Of a DNA stretch of 64,000 bases, positions 40,578 through 49,194 are shown piece by piece. The translations under genes were made by a program, and so were the position numbers. The stretch is from contig JAJYOK010000015.1 of NCBI GenBank assembly GCA_021796215.1, forward strand, positions 18,897 to 82,896, written 5' to 3'. The notes under the pieces were generated by a model. That model was not told where the DNA came from. It searched no databases and saw only the letters and a list, made by a program, of their open reading frames with translations. Origin of the DNA: Bacteroidota bacterium. GTDB lineage: Bacteria; Bacteroidota; Ignavibacteria; UBA10030; UBA8401. How positions within the stretch are numbered: the first letter of the stretch is position 1; each line of letters opens with the position of its first letter.

Positions 40578-40733
40578 TTACGCTTCCAAGTCAGAGAGGT
40601 AATCGTTGATGTCGTAGCGGATATTCATGTCGTTACGCTTCAGAGATTCTGAACGGCGCACCAACATAAAAGGGATTGCTAACACACTTGCAATAACTAC
40701 TGCCCATTTTAAATATTTCATAAAAGCTTTCAT
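40578..40733 (-). CDS. 51-residue membrane protein, hypothetical
   Basis: A short minus-strand frame: MKAFMKYLKWAVVIASVLAI then PFMLVRRSESLKRNDMN and an acidic end. One membrane helix with a charged cytosolic tail. No Shine-Dalgarno site is clear. The frame continues upstream to 40799 and may be joined by a frameshift to the frame at 40739-40963. Confidence 0.45.
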   Translation of the reverse strand: MKAFMKYLKWAVVIASVLAIPFMLVRRSESLKRNDMNIRYDINDYLSDLEA

Positions 40734-40738
40734 TGATT

Positions 40739-40963
40739 TTACTGTGTGAAGAAAATTATTTCCTTCAACAGAATGACGGAATAGCAGCCAGTATTCCACT
40801 GCTGCTTTTGGTTTGCTACGGCGAACTCGATGAAATCGTCCAGCGCCATTTCATATCGCCGTGGAAATCGTTCAAACTGCCTTGCACTATTCATCGTTCG
40901 CTCCATAATTGTTCTATACTTATGGAACGTAAAAAGGAAGCGGAAAGTTGTGCGCTCTGTCAA
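40739..40963 (-). CDS. doubtful small hypothetical, possibly frameshifted with the next gene
   Basis: The frame reads SARQFERFPRRYEMALDD then FIEFAVANQKQQWN, after which it loses protein-like composition, while the overlapping frame picks up with EYWLLFRHSVEGNN and runs into the 51-residue membrane protein. A single frameshift near 40800 would merge both into one protein of about 120 residues. No family recognised. Confidence 0.3.
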   Translation of the reverse strand: MTERTTFRFLFTFHKYRTIMERTMNSARQFERFPRRYEMALDDFIEFAVANQKQQWNTGCYSVILLKEIIFFTQ

Positions 40964-40966
40964 ATT

Positions 40967-43087
40967 TTATCTATAATATTTTTTAATGTACTCTTCCACC
41001 ATACGGTGGGTATTATACTTTGGAACCAGTGTTGCAATAGCGCGCCGAATACGCTGCAGCCATCGGTGCGGAATACCGTTCTCATCGCGGTCAAAAAACT
41101 CGGGAATAATTTGCTCTTTCATCACCTGATAAAGATTTTCTGCATCCTGCTGATCCTGAACGTCTGCTAATGCCGGGGACTCATCTTTTCCGATTGACCA
41201 GCCGTTGGTCCCGTCGTATGCTTCACGCCACCAGCCATCCATGATGCTGCAGTTCAAACCGCCATGGATTGCAATCTTTTGTCCGCTCGTTCCGCTCGCT
41301 TCCAGCGGCCTCCGCGGATTATTCAACCACACATCCGCGCCGGAAACCAGATTGCGGGCAACGTTGATGTCATAATTTTCCACGAAAACGATTTTCCCGA
41401 ATAACAGTGGATGCTTTGTCAGTTCAACTACATATTTGATAAACTTCTTACCTTCATCATCGCGTGGATGAGCTTTACCTGCAAACAAAAGCTGGACAGG
41501 TTTTTGCGGATCATTGAACAATTCAATAGCGCGGTCGAGATTTTTAAAAAGAAGCGGTGCGCGTTTGTATGTTGCGAACCGCCGCGAGAAACCAATTGTC
41601 AGGGCGTCGGGATTGAGCACCGTATCGTAAACAGCTACGCCGTTGCCGAAGCGTGAATGCTGCAGACGAAGTTGTTGGCGCGTAAATTCTATGAGCGAGC
41701 GCCGCAATGTGTACCGCAACGCCCATAATTCTTCATCGGACACAACAGATGGATCAATCGCATGGTGCCAAAAATCCGCATCAAGAAAATGCTGCTGCCA
41801 ATCGTTCCCTAATTTTCTTCGCCAAAACTGCGATGTGTGCTTGAACATCCATCCGCCGATATGCACGCCGTTGGTGATAAATCCGATTGGCACTTGTTCG
41901 GCCGGCGTTTGTGGATATAAATTCTTCCACATTTCGCGGCTTACTTGGCCGTGCAATTGACTCACGCCGTTTGCCGCGCGGGACATTTTCAACGCGAGCA
42001 CCGTCATACAAAACGTTTCATTCGGATCATTCACAGCGACGCGTCCGTACTTCATCAGTTCATCAACGGACATATTCAATTTTTTTGCCATGGATGAAAA
42101 AGCATAACTCATCAAGTCGAAGCTGAAACGATCATGGCCGGCGGGAACGGGCGTGTGCGTCGTGAAAACACATTGCTGTTTCACATCCGCTTCTGCTTCC
42201 TTTAGCGGGCGGTTTTTCTCAACATGTTCGCGCAGCAATTCAAGCGTGAGAAAAGCCGAGTGTCCTTCATTCATGTGAAATGTTGACGGTGCGACGTTCA
42301 GCGCACGCAGCAGACGAACACCGCCGATGCCGAGAATAATTTCCTGCGAAATGCGTGTTGAAATGTCGCCGCCGTACACATGTGCAGTTAGATCGCGGTA
42401 CCGTTCTTCATTCTCGATCAAATTTGTGTCAAGCAAGTACACCGTTGCACGGCCGACTTGAAGTTTCCACGCATGAAAGTGTACCGTGCTGAACCCGATT
42501 TCCACTGAACATCTCAACGGCGCACCGCTGCTGTCAGTGACAATGGTTAAGGGAAGCTTCGACGGATCGGCGGTGATGTATTGCTCCTGCTGCCACCCAT
42601 CCACCGCAAGACGCTGTTCAAAATATCCTTGACGATAAAAAAGCGTGATGCCGATGAAAGGAATTCCCAAATCACTTGCCGACTTTGTGTGGTCGCCGGC
42701 GAGTATGCCAAGTCCGCCGGAGTATGTACGCAGACTTTCATGGAAACCGAATTCAGCAGAAAAATATGCGATCGGCGATTGAATATTTTTCGCCTGAGTT
42801 GCTGCCCATGTGTTTTTTTCATTTATGTATGAAAAAAACTGTGCAATGACAGTGCAAACGCGTTCGGCAAATTCCGGATCGCCCAACCGGGCAAGCACTT
42901 CTTGTTCAGACATCGAAGCAAGCAGTGCCACCGGATTGTGACTTGTCTGCTGCCATAATTGCGGAGAAAGTTCATTGAATATTTGTTGTGCTTCGCAATT
43001 CCACGCCCACCATAAATTCTGCGTCACCGCACGAAGATCGCCTAATATTTCTTTTGCTGAAGGAGATGTTGTCTTTTTTGTCATCAA
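40967..43087 (-). CDS. glgP: alpha-glucan phosphorylase (GT35)
   Basis: 706 residues, the shorter bacterial/archaeal type of alpha-glucan phosphorylase. It has NLWWAWNCEAQQIFNEL at the start, IAYFSAEFGFHESLRTYSGG, LGILAGDHTKSASDLGIP, FHMNEGHSAF, THTPVPAGHDRFSFDLM, GFITNGVHIGGWM, and the pyridoxal phosphate region with ASGTSGQKIAIHGGLN. It releases glucose 1-phosphate from glycogen or maltodextrin. No other glycogen gene is in the window. The start is one of two adjacent ATGs. Confidence 0.94.
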   Translation of the reverse strand: MMTKKTTSPSAKEILGDLRAVTQNLWWAWNCEAQQIFNELSPQLWQQTSHNPVALLASMSEQEVLARLGDPEFAERVCTVIAQFFSYINEKNTWAATQAKNIQSPIAYFSAEFGFHESLRTYSGGLGILAGDHTKSASDLGIPFIGITLFYRQGYFEQRLAVDGWQQEQYITADPSKLPLTIVTDSSGAPLRCSVEIGFSTVHFHAWKLQVGRATVYLLDTNLIENEERYRDLTAHVYGGDISTRISQEIILGIGGVRLLRALNVAPSTFHMNEGHSAFLTLELLREHVEKNRPLKEAEADVKQQCVFTTHTPVPAGHDRFSFDLMSYAFSSMAKKLNMSVDELMKYGRVAVNDPNETFCMTVLALKMSRAANGVSQLHGQVSREMWKNLYPQTPAEQVPIGFITNGVHIGGWMFKHTSQFWRRKLGNDWQQHFLDADFWHHAIDPSVVSDEELWALRYTLRRSLIEFTRQQLRLQHSRFGNGVAVYDTVLNPDALTIGFSRRFATYKRAPLLFKNLDRAIELFNDPQKPVQLLFAGKAHPRDDEGKKFIKYVVELTKHPLLFGKIVFVENYDINVARNLVSGADVWLNNPRRPLEASGTSGQKIAIHGGLNCSIMDGWWREAYDGTNGWSIGKDESPALADVQDQQDAENLYQVMKEQIIPEFFDRDENGIPHRWLQRIRRAIATLVPKYNTHRMVEEYIKKYYR

Positions 43088-43246
43088 CTTTTCTTTATGT
43101 GATTGTTGGCATTCAGAGTTTTAACGATACAAATAAATCAAATTTTTGGCTCAATTTCCATTGAAAAATGTGAAATAACAGAATTAAATATTTTTCATCA
43201 CGGGAAATTTGGAAGAGGTTGGAAGAAGTTCACAGCGGGAGATGGA

Positions 43247-43738
43247 TTAATGAAACAGCAGCCTCATTTGTTCATTGGTGAGGAGCCACAACAGAATTCC
43301 GGTCCCGCGTTGAACCGAAGAATGCGTTTCAAGACATGCCATGCTTGCTTTCTTCATGGCTACTTTTGATTCATTGGCTCCGCTGATGAGCGAAGCAATA
43401 CAACTGCTGGCAAATGGCTCGTGAGTGACAAGAAGAATTCTGCTGTCCTGTGGATATTGTGCAAGTTCGCCAAACAAATTTCGCGGTTCAGACAAGGGGG
43501 AAAGATAATCGCAATCTTGTATTTCTAACGTAGAAAAATTACTGATAGCAATTTTAGCTGTCTGTCGCGCTCGAATAAGCGGGCTGGACAGAACATGGGT
43601 GAATACCAATTTCAATGCACGAATCGTTTGCGCAACATCATTTGCCTGTGCTCTGCCTTCCTCCGTAAGCTCACGATCAAAATCGTTCGCATAACCCGAA
43701 TTTGCAGAGTCAGCATGTCGGAGAAAATAGAGAAGCAT
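43247..43738 (-). CDS. sixA: phosphohistidine phosphatase SixA-like
   Basis: 163 residues from the ATG at 43738, which opens the family start MLLYFLRHADSANSGY; the longer frame would overlap the ArsC-like gene. Histidine-phosphatase signature LRHAD, FDRELTEEGRAQA, SSPLIRARQTA, LVTHEPFASSC. SixA removes phosphate from histidine in phosphotransfer proteins; a PTS EI/HPr pair lies at 52.8-54.9 kb and could be a substrate. Confidence 0.88.
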   Translation of the reverse strand: MLLYFLRHADSANSGYANDFDRELTEEGRAQANDVAQTIRALKLVFTHVLSSPLIRARQTAKIAISNFSTLEIQDCDYLSPLSEPRNLFGELAQYPQDSRILLVTHEPFASSCIASLISGANESKVAMKKASMACLETHSSVQRGTGILLWLLTNEQMRLLFH

Positions 43739-43745
43739 TTGTCCT

Positions 43746-44093
43746 TTATAAAATTTCTTTGATGCGCTCAGCCGGGCGCGCAAGAATTGCCTTCGATCCT
43801 TTTTCAACGATAGGCCGCTGAATCAGGTCCGGATAGATTGTCATAAGGTTAATAATTTCATCATCGGAAAGCTTCTTTTCAGAAAGCCTCAGCTCCTTAT
43901 ACTTAGGCTCTTTCACTCGCAATAGTTCTGCAGCAGATATTCCCATTTTATGAAGCAGCTCTTTCAACTTGTTCTTTGGAATCGGCTCGATGTAATAATT
44001 CACTGCATCAAAGTCAACACCGCTTTCTTTGAGGAAATTGTACACCTGCTTGCATGTCGTGCAAGTCGGTTTTTGATAGATAGTAATTTTCAT
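43746..44093 (-). CDS. ArsC/Spx-family thioredoxin-fold protein
   Basis: 115 residues. YQKPTCTTCKQVYNFLKESG carries CxxC at the start, followed by VNYYIEPIPKNKLKELLHKMG, LRVKEPKYKEL, and IQRPIVEKGSKAILARPAERI. The RPI...G...RP pattern is that of ArsC-like proteins; without neighbouring arsenic genes a role as a glutathione- or thiol-dependent reductase (YffB type) is as likely as arsenate reduction. 7 bases separate it from sixA. Confidence 0.88.
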   Translation of the reverse strand: MKITIYQKPTCTTCKQVYNFLKESGVDFDAVNYYIEPIPKNKLKELLHKMGISAAELLRVKEPKYKELRLSEKKLSDDEIINLMTIYPDLIQRPIVEKGSKAILARPAERIKEIL

Positions 44094-44103
44094 CGGTATC
44101 GTG

Positions 44104-44604
44104 TTACGACGGCGAAAATTTCGGATTCACCGGAATCATCGTTACAACAATCGGATCAAGATTCACATTCCCGATAACAAGACGTTGAATCGTTACCGTG
44201 ATCTGCTCACCTGCAATGCGATACCACGGATGTTCTTCAGCATTTGTGTCTCTTCCGTTCAATGTCATTTCGTACGAATCTCCCGGAAGAACAACGATGT
44301 ACGGCAACGACAAAAACTTGCCGTTGTATTCATAGTGAACATTTTCCGATTTCACGCTGACCGAGGCGAGTCTCAAATCGAGTGTGTCGTTGCTGTTGTT
44401 TTCAAAATCAAGAGAGATCGTCGTTTCGATTCTGTCGGTTACCTTATATTGCGCTTCGCAGATAATTGTAAAATGATGCTGCACATCCCTGTACGTATAT
44501 TTTCTGCAATTGCAGTTATCGTTCTTTATAAGATAAATATACGATTGATTGCAGGAACTCAGCAGCAATGTGCCTGCGAGAATAATATAGCGGACTCCTC
44601 TCAT
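44104..44604 (-). CDS. hypothetical lipoprotein
   Basis: 166 residues with lipobox LLLSSC (Cys18). The mature part is beta-rich (HFTIICEAQYKVTDRIETTI, SLDFENNSNDTLDLRLASVS) resembling a small Ig-like domain; no family recognised. Overlaps the adenosine deaminase gene by 4 bases. Confidence 0.75.
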   Translation of the reverse strand: MRGVRYIILAGTLLLSSCNQSYIYLIKNDNCNCRKYTYRDVQHHFTIICEAQYKVTDRIETTISLDFENNSNDTLDLRLASVSVKSENVHYEYNGKFLSLPYIVVLPGDSYEMTLNGRDTNAEEHPWYRIAGEQITVTIQRLVIGNVNLDPIVVTMIPVNPKFSPS

Positions 44605-45689
44605 TTCGCTTTTTGATGCTCTCGCGCTTTCACAAAGCCCGGTTTCAAAACATCGTAGATAATTCTGATGCGTTCTTTGTACGGAACGAATGCGCTCTTC
44701 ATCGCATTGATCGTAATTTTTTCAAGATCGTCAAGCTTCAATCCGAAATGCTCGGCAGCAGCCTGATATTCATCTGACAAAGTGATGCCGCTCATCAGCC
44801 GATCATCGGTATTAAGTGTTACGCGGAATTTATAGCGGTACAAAATTCCGAACGGATGTTCAGCGATCGTTTTCACGGCGCCCGTATGCACGTTACTTGT
44901 TAAACAAATTTCAAGCGGAATGCGTTTATCAAGAACATACTGTGCCAGCGTGCCCATGCTCAAGACTTCTCCGTCTTTTATCCGCATATCTTCGGTCAGC
45001 CGCGTGGCATGTCCGATGCGGTGTGCACCGCACCATTGTATCGCTTGCCAGATGGATTCTTTGCCAAACGCTTCCCCGGCATGAATTGTAATGTTAAAAT
45101 TTTCCCGCTGAATATAATGGAACGCATCCACATGTTTCTTCGGCGGGTAACCGCCTTCTTCACCGGCAAGATCAAAGCCAACGACACCGAGATTGCGGAA
45201 TTCCACAGCAAGTTCTGCGATGTCCTGCGAGATTGCCGGATTCATATTCCGCATAGCGCAAATAAGCACGCCGTATTCAACACCAAATTTTTTCTTCCCG
45301 CGCTCCAAGCCGCGCAGAACGGATTTCACAATTGTGTGATGCGCCAATCCTTTTTGCGCATGAAATACAGGAGCAAAACGTGTTTCGACATACACGACGC
45401 CGTCGCTATGCATGTCTTCTATCATTTCATACGCAACACGTTCAAGTGCTTCTTCCGTTTGCATTACACCGCATGTGTGTTCAAAACCTTCAAGAAAAAG
45501 CGGCAGACTGCCGCGCTGCGCCCCGCGTCGAAACCATGCAGTTAATTCATCGGCATCAGAAGTCGGCAGTTTTTTGTAGTGCTGGTCTTTCGCCAGCTCA
45601 ATCACTGTTTGTGCGCGAACACCGCCGTCCAAATGATCGTGAAGCAAGACTTTTGGGATAGTACGGAGAAAATTTTTTGTAAGCTTCAT
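44601..45689 (-). CDS. add: adenosine deaminase
   Basis: 362 residues. Zinc and catalytic motifs: IPKVLLHDHLDGGVR (HxH), VVYVETRFAPVFH, GFDLAGEEGGYPP, FNITIHAGEAFGKESI (catalytic Glu), AHRIGHATRL, LEICLTSNVHTGAV and LNTDDRLMSGITLSDEY. Deaminates adenosine to inosine for purine salvage. First gene of a four-gene minus-strand run (add, lipoprotein, ArsC-like, sixA). Confidence 0.95.
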   Translation of the reverse strand: MKLTKNFLRTIPKVLLHDHLDGGVRAQTVIELAKDQHYKKLPTSDADELTAWFRRGAQRGSLPLFLEGFEHTCGVMQTEEALERVAYEMIEDMHSDGVVYVETRFAPVFHAQKGLAHHTIVKSVLRGLERGKKKFGVEYGVLICAMRNMNPAISQDIAELAVEFRNLGVVGFDLAGEEGGYPPKKHVDAFHYIQRENFNITIHAGEAFGKESIWQAIQWCGAHRIGHATRLTEDMRIKDGEVLSMGTLAQYVLDKRIPLEICLTSNVHTGAVKTIAEHPFGILYRYKFRVTLNTDDRLMSGITLSDEYQAAAEHFGLKLDDLEKITINAMKSAFVPYKERIRIIYDVLKPGFVKAREHQKAK

Positions 45690-45796
45690 GGAAGAGCCAC
45701 TCTGTTAAGTGAAAAAAATGCAAAAAAATCCGCATCCTGCACCGGGGAATCCCGCTTAACCTCTCACAATGTAACGATGGCCGGCGTGAGTTTCAA

Positions 45797-45812
45797 CCTG
45801 CCGGCGGGCCGG
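45797..45812. repeat. GC-rich palindrome-like segment upstream of acpS
   Basis: CCTGCCGGCGGGCCGG; resembles the rlmN palindrome (CTGCCGGCAGGCAGG). In the non-coding gap between add and acpS. Confidence 0.4.
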
Positions 45813-45896
45813 GAAAAAGAAGAAGTTGAAACTGTTCTTTCGCTTCCTTACCTTGCTTACGCACTTAATGAATCATTCCATTTTTTCGGCGGCATT

Positions 45897-46271
45897 ATGA
45901 TTGTAGGCATCGGGGTTGATATTATTGAAATTGAACGCATTCGCGCTTCCATTGAACGCTTTGGCAGCACTTTTTTGCAAAAACTGTTTACTGATACCGA
46001 GATCACTTATTGCCGCTCTAAAAAAAATCCCATGCAGCATTTCGCCGCACGTTTCGCCGCAAAGGAAGCTGTGAGCAAAGCACTTGCAACGGGATGGGCA
46101 GGAGAATTTCAGTGGAAAAATGTCGAAGTGGTGAACGATCCGTCAGGAAAACCGAATGTCAAACTTTACGGCTCAACGGCTGAAGCACTGCAGCACAGCC
46201 GTGTGCTGTTGTCACTTTCTCATTCGGATACTTCTGTGATTGCGTTTGCAGTAATTGAAAAGAAGGAATAA
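45897..46271 (+). CDS. acpS: holo-[acyl-carrier-protein] synthase
   Basis: 124 residues from the ATG at 45897; the frame is open further upstream but only the part from MIVGIGVDIIEIERI matches the family. Motifs GVDIIEIERI (metal-binding Asp), FTDTEITYC, FAARFAAKEAVSKALATG, and LSLSHSDTSVIAFAV. Transfers phosphopantetheine from CoA to ACP. Convergent with the GDPD gene. Confidence 0.95.
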   Translation: MIVGIGVDIIEIERIRASIERFGSTFLQKLFTDTEITYCRSKKNPMQHFAARFAAKEAVSKALATGWAGEFQWKNVEVVNDPSGKPNVKLYGSTAEALQHSRVLLSLSHSDTSVIAFAVIEKKE

Positions 46272-46280
46272 TACCGCCAC

Positions 46281-47093
46281 CTACCTGCGGTACACTTCAA
46301 TTGCTCTTCTCACCAAAGCCGGATTGTTGGAAATAATTCCATCCACATCCAAGCGCAGCATCCGCCCTGCATCTCTCTCTGTGCTGACGCCGTACACAAA
46401 AATTTTCAGCCCGTTTTCATGCACGTCGTTCACCACATCATGATTGACCTGATACTTGCTGCAGATAAAAAACTCCGCGCGCGCTGCTGCCGCCAATTGA
46501 GATGGTGAGCGGCGAAAATTTGTAATCGGATTGTAAATAATGCCGGCGGCAATTTCATGATGAAGATGTTTCACTCGTTTTATCATCTTATGGTTGAACG
46601 ATGAGATCATGCTGCGGTGAAGCATCCGCTCTTTTGCAAGTATCTCGACAAGCATCTCTTCCACCGGAATTCCGTTCGAACTTTCGACATCAGGTTTGAT
46701 CTCAATATTCAACGTAACATTATGTTTTGTCAACGCAAAAATATTGTGCAGCAGAGGAATACGTTCGCGGGAAAAGCGGGAAGAGAACCACGAGCCGTTA
46801 TCAATACGCGTCAATTCCTTCGCCGCATATTTTTTGACAAGCCCTTTCCCTTCTGAAGTTCGTTCCAGTTTCTTATCATGGAAAATAACAAATTCGTCAT
46901 CGGCAGAAAGCCGCACATCGAATTCGATCATGTGCGCCTTCGCTGAGATCGCTTTGTGAAACGCCGCCATAGTATTTTCCGGCGCTTCATCAGAAAACCC
47001 GCGATGTGCAATGATAATCGGCTTCTCGTTCGTCAGGTGCAGAACTGTTTTGTCGTCCGCCACGCCATGTTCCATGTGTGCAAGCTCCGGCAC
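46281..47093 (-). CDS. glycerophosphodiester phosphodiesterase
   Basis: 270 residues from GTG at 47093; an ATG 6 codons later is equally possible. GDPD signature IIIAHRGFSDEAPENTMAAF, IEFDVRLSADDEFVIFHD, LERTSEGKGLV, LNIEIKP, and the C-terminal VYGVSTERDAGRMLRLDVDG. Cytosolic (no signal peptide), so it probably recycles glycerol 3-phosphate from lipid turnover. 9 bases after adk. Confidence 0.93.
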   Translation of the reverse strand: MPELAHMEHGVADDKTVLHLTNEKPIIIAHRGFSDEAPENTMAAFHKAISAKAHMIEFDVRLSADDEFVIFHDKKLERTSEGKGLVKKYAAKELTRIDNGSWFSSRFSRERIPLLHNIFALTKHNVTLNIEIKPDVESSNGIPVEEMLVEILAKERMLHRSMISSFNHKMIKRVKHLHHEIAAGIIYNPITNFRRSPSQLAAAARAEFFICSKYQVNHDVVNDVHENGLKIFVYGVSTERDAGRMLRLDVDGIISNNPALVRRAIEVYRR

Positions 47094-47102
47094 CGCATCA
47101 GC

Positions 47103-47750
47103 TCATTTCTTCGTCACGGCAAGGAGACGCTGCGTGATCTCATCAATTTCTCCGATGCCGTCAATGTTACGCAGCAATCCTAATTTTTCGTAATACGCTT
47201 TTACCGGCTCGGTTTCTTGATGATAGACTTCGAGGCGTTTTTTCACCGTTTCGGGTTTATCATCATCACGCTGAAAGATTTCGCCGCCGCATTTGAAACA
47301 TGGATCGCCCGGTTTGAAATGGTCAATCTCGAAATTGTATATCTTCCCGCATTTTCTGCAGACGTAGCGCTGGCTTAAGCGGTCCACAATTTCTTTTTCG
47401 CAAACGACAAAATTGATGACATGATGAACGGTAAGATTGAGCCCCTGAAAATTTTTCTGCAGCGCTTCCGCCTGCGCCACCGTGCGCGGAAATCCATCGA
47501 GAATAAATCCGTTGCGGCACTGTCCCGACGTAAGAATATCTTTGATCAAACCGATCATCACTTCATCGGGCACAAGATTTCCTGCATCCATGTACGATTT
47601 CGCCTTCAGTCCGAGCGGCGTGCCCTCTTTAATCGCTTGCCGGAGAATATCGCCGGTAGAAATATGCGGAATGTGATAAATATGTGAAAGGATTTTTGCC
47701 TGCGTTCCTTTTCCAACACCGGGAGGCCCGAAGAGAATAAGATTCATCAT
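47103..47750 (-). CDS. adk: adenylate kinase
   Basis: 215 residues. P-loop GPPGVGKGTQ, DILRQAIKEGTPLG, GFPRTVAQAEAL and a lid with four cysteines (CRKCG and CFKCG) that binds zinc, as in Gram-positive and many FCB enzymes. Interconverts ATP, AMP and ADP. Starts at one of two adjacent ATGs. Confidence 0.96.
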   Translation of the reverse strand: MMNLILFGPPGVGKGTQAKILSHIYHIPHISTGDILRQAIKEGTPLGLKAKSYMDAGNLVPDEVMIGLIKDILTSGQCRNGFILDGFPRTVAQAEALQKNFQGLNLTVHHVINFVVCEKEIVDRLSQRYVCRKCGKIYNFEIDHFKPGDPCFKCGGEIFQRDDDKPETVKKRLEVYHQETEPVKAYYEKLGLLRNIDGIGEIDEITQRLLAVTKK

Positions 47751-47777
47751 AAGGTTGTAAGGTTTAGAGTTCAGAAT

Positions 47778-48893
47778 TTATGGATTGAGAGATGCAATGT
47801 GAACCTGTCTGCCGGCAGGCAGGTTTGTGACAGCTAGCTGCCCGCATGCCGCGTCAATATCTTCACCGGAACTGTTGCGGACAAAAACCGGAATATTATC
47901 TCGGCGAAGCTTTGCTGCAAACGATAAAATTTTCTCCCGCGATGCGCCTTTCAACGCGGCAGAAAATCCATGGGGATTTGTAAAAGCAATGGAATGAAAT
48001 GGAATGAGATTCACGCGGCACTCAAACCGGCGCGACGCTTTCACAATTCGCCGCACATCGTTGTCGGTGTCATTCAATCCATCGAACAAAATATATTCCA
48101 ACATCACGCTTTTCTTCGTTTTCTTGAAATAATATTCCAGCGCATCAAGTAATTCATCAACACCAAATTTTTTTGTAATGGGCATCAGTTTGCTGCGCGT
48201 CTCATTATCGAGCGAATGAAGCGAAAGAGCAAGTTTCACTTTTCGTTGTTCATCTGCCATTCGTTTAATCTGTTCAACATATCCTGCAGTGGAAACCGTA
48301 ATTCTTCTCGGAGTAAAGCCCATGCCGTTTTCAGATGTCAGGATTTCAATCGCCGACATGACATTATCATAGTTGAGCATCGGCTCTCCCATCCCCATGA
48401 AAACAATATTGGTAATTGGTTTCTCAACCAATGTTTGCGCCATTGAAACTTGCCCAATAATTTCTGCCGGCGAAAGATTCCGTTCGAATCCCATTGTTCC
48501 CGTGGCGCAGAATTTACAATCAAGCGGGCAGCCGACCTGTGTAGAAACGCAGGCGGTGAACCGGGAATCCGCATCAACCGCGCTTTTGCGCGGCGGAATG
48601 AGAACGCTTTCGATCTGTTTTCCGTCAGCGAGTTCAAAGAGAAACTTAATTGTTCCATCGAATTTCGACTGCTGTTTTTTGACGACGCGCAGTTTTTCAA
48701 CCGCGGCAATTTCTTTCAATTTCTGCCGAAGAGATTCCGGCAGATTCGTCATATCATCGAACTGTGCTGCTTTGTGTTTATACAGCCACGCAAAAATTTG
48801 CTTCGCACGATATGCAGGTTCATCAATAGAAGCGACAAAAGCCTCTAATTCCTGTAACGGAAGCCCGCTGAGATTTATTTTCGAACCAATCAT
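47778..48893 (-). CDS. rlmN: 23S rRNA (adenine-C2)-methyltransferase
   Basis: 371 residues from the ATG at 48893; the ATG at 48938 adds 15 non-conserved residues. Radical-SAM motif CPLDCKFCATG, FMGMGEPMLNYDNV, RITVSTAGYV, SLHSLDNETRSKLMPI, and the C-terminal VFVRNSSGEDIDAACGQL with the second catalytic Cys. Methylates A2503 in 23S rRNA and some tRNAs. The C-terminus after GQLAV is extended by TNLPAGRQVHI, coded by a 24-nt palindrome (47802-47825). Confidence 0.95.
   Translation of the reverse strand: MIGSKINLSGLPLQELEAFVASIDEPAYRAKQIFAWLYKHKAAQFDDMTNLPESLRQKLKEIAAVEKLRVVKKQQSKFDGTIKFLFELADGKQIESVLIPPRKSAVDADSRFTACVSTQVGCPLDCKFCATGTMGFERNLSPAEIIGQVSMAQTLVEKPITNIVFMGMGEPMLNYDNVMSAIEILTSENGMGFTPRRITVSTAGYVEQIKRMADEQRKVKLALSLHSLDNETRSKLMPITKKFGVDELLDALEYYFKKTKKSVMLEYILFDGLNDTDNDVRRIVKASRRFECRVNLIPFHSIAFTNPHGFSAALKGASREKILSFAAKLRRDNIPVFVRNSSGEDIDAACGQLAVTNLPAGRQVHIASLNP
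47802..47825 (-). repeat. 24-nt palindrome at 3' end of rlmN (PAGRQ type)
   Basis: AACCTGTCTGCC-GGCAGGCAGGTT, one mismatch. Read in frame it gives LPAGRQV, a peptide typical of this palindrome when it lies in coding sequence. Confidence 0.8.
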
Positions 48894-48972
48894 CGAATTT
48901 TTCTCTGTCAATGTAGCCAAATTACGGAAGGGAATCAAGATAAGCGCGGCAATGAGTAATTACACAAATGAC

Positions 48973-49001
48973 CAATTATCATAATCTGATAATTGGCCAT
49001 T
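48973..49001 (-). terminator. perfect hairpin in rlmN-LamG gap
   Basis: CCAATTATCA, 5-base loop, TGATAATTGG; AT-rich and without a clear T-run. May be a transcription barrier after the LamG lipoprotein unit or a degenerate repeat. Confidence 0.4.
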
Positions 49002-49194
49002 GATAACTGTTAGCTGTGGAAATGCGTAAATCGTGACCGAGACGCTAAGAGTTTTACCCCTCGGACTGCTAAGATAATTTCACACTTTAATGGAAAAGAA
49101 AAGCAAAATCTTCTTCACAAGCTATAAACTATTTTAAAATTTTAACTCTTCACTGATTAAACACACCGACAATATCTTTTAAACTTCCTTCGTT

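Noticed and set aside
45579..45896. Extension of acpS upstream to 45579
   Set aside because: It overlaps add on the other strand and lacks family similarity; MIVGIGVDI at 45897 is the normal start.
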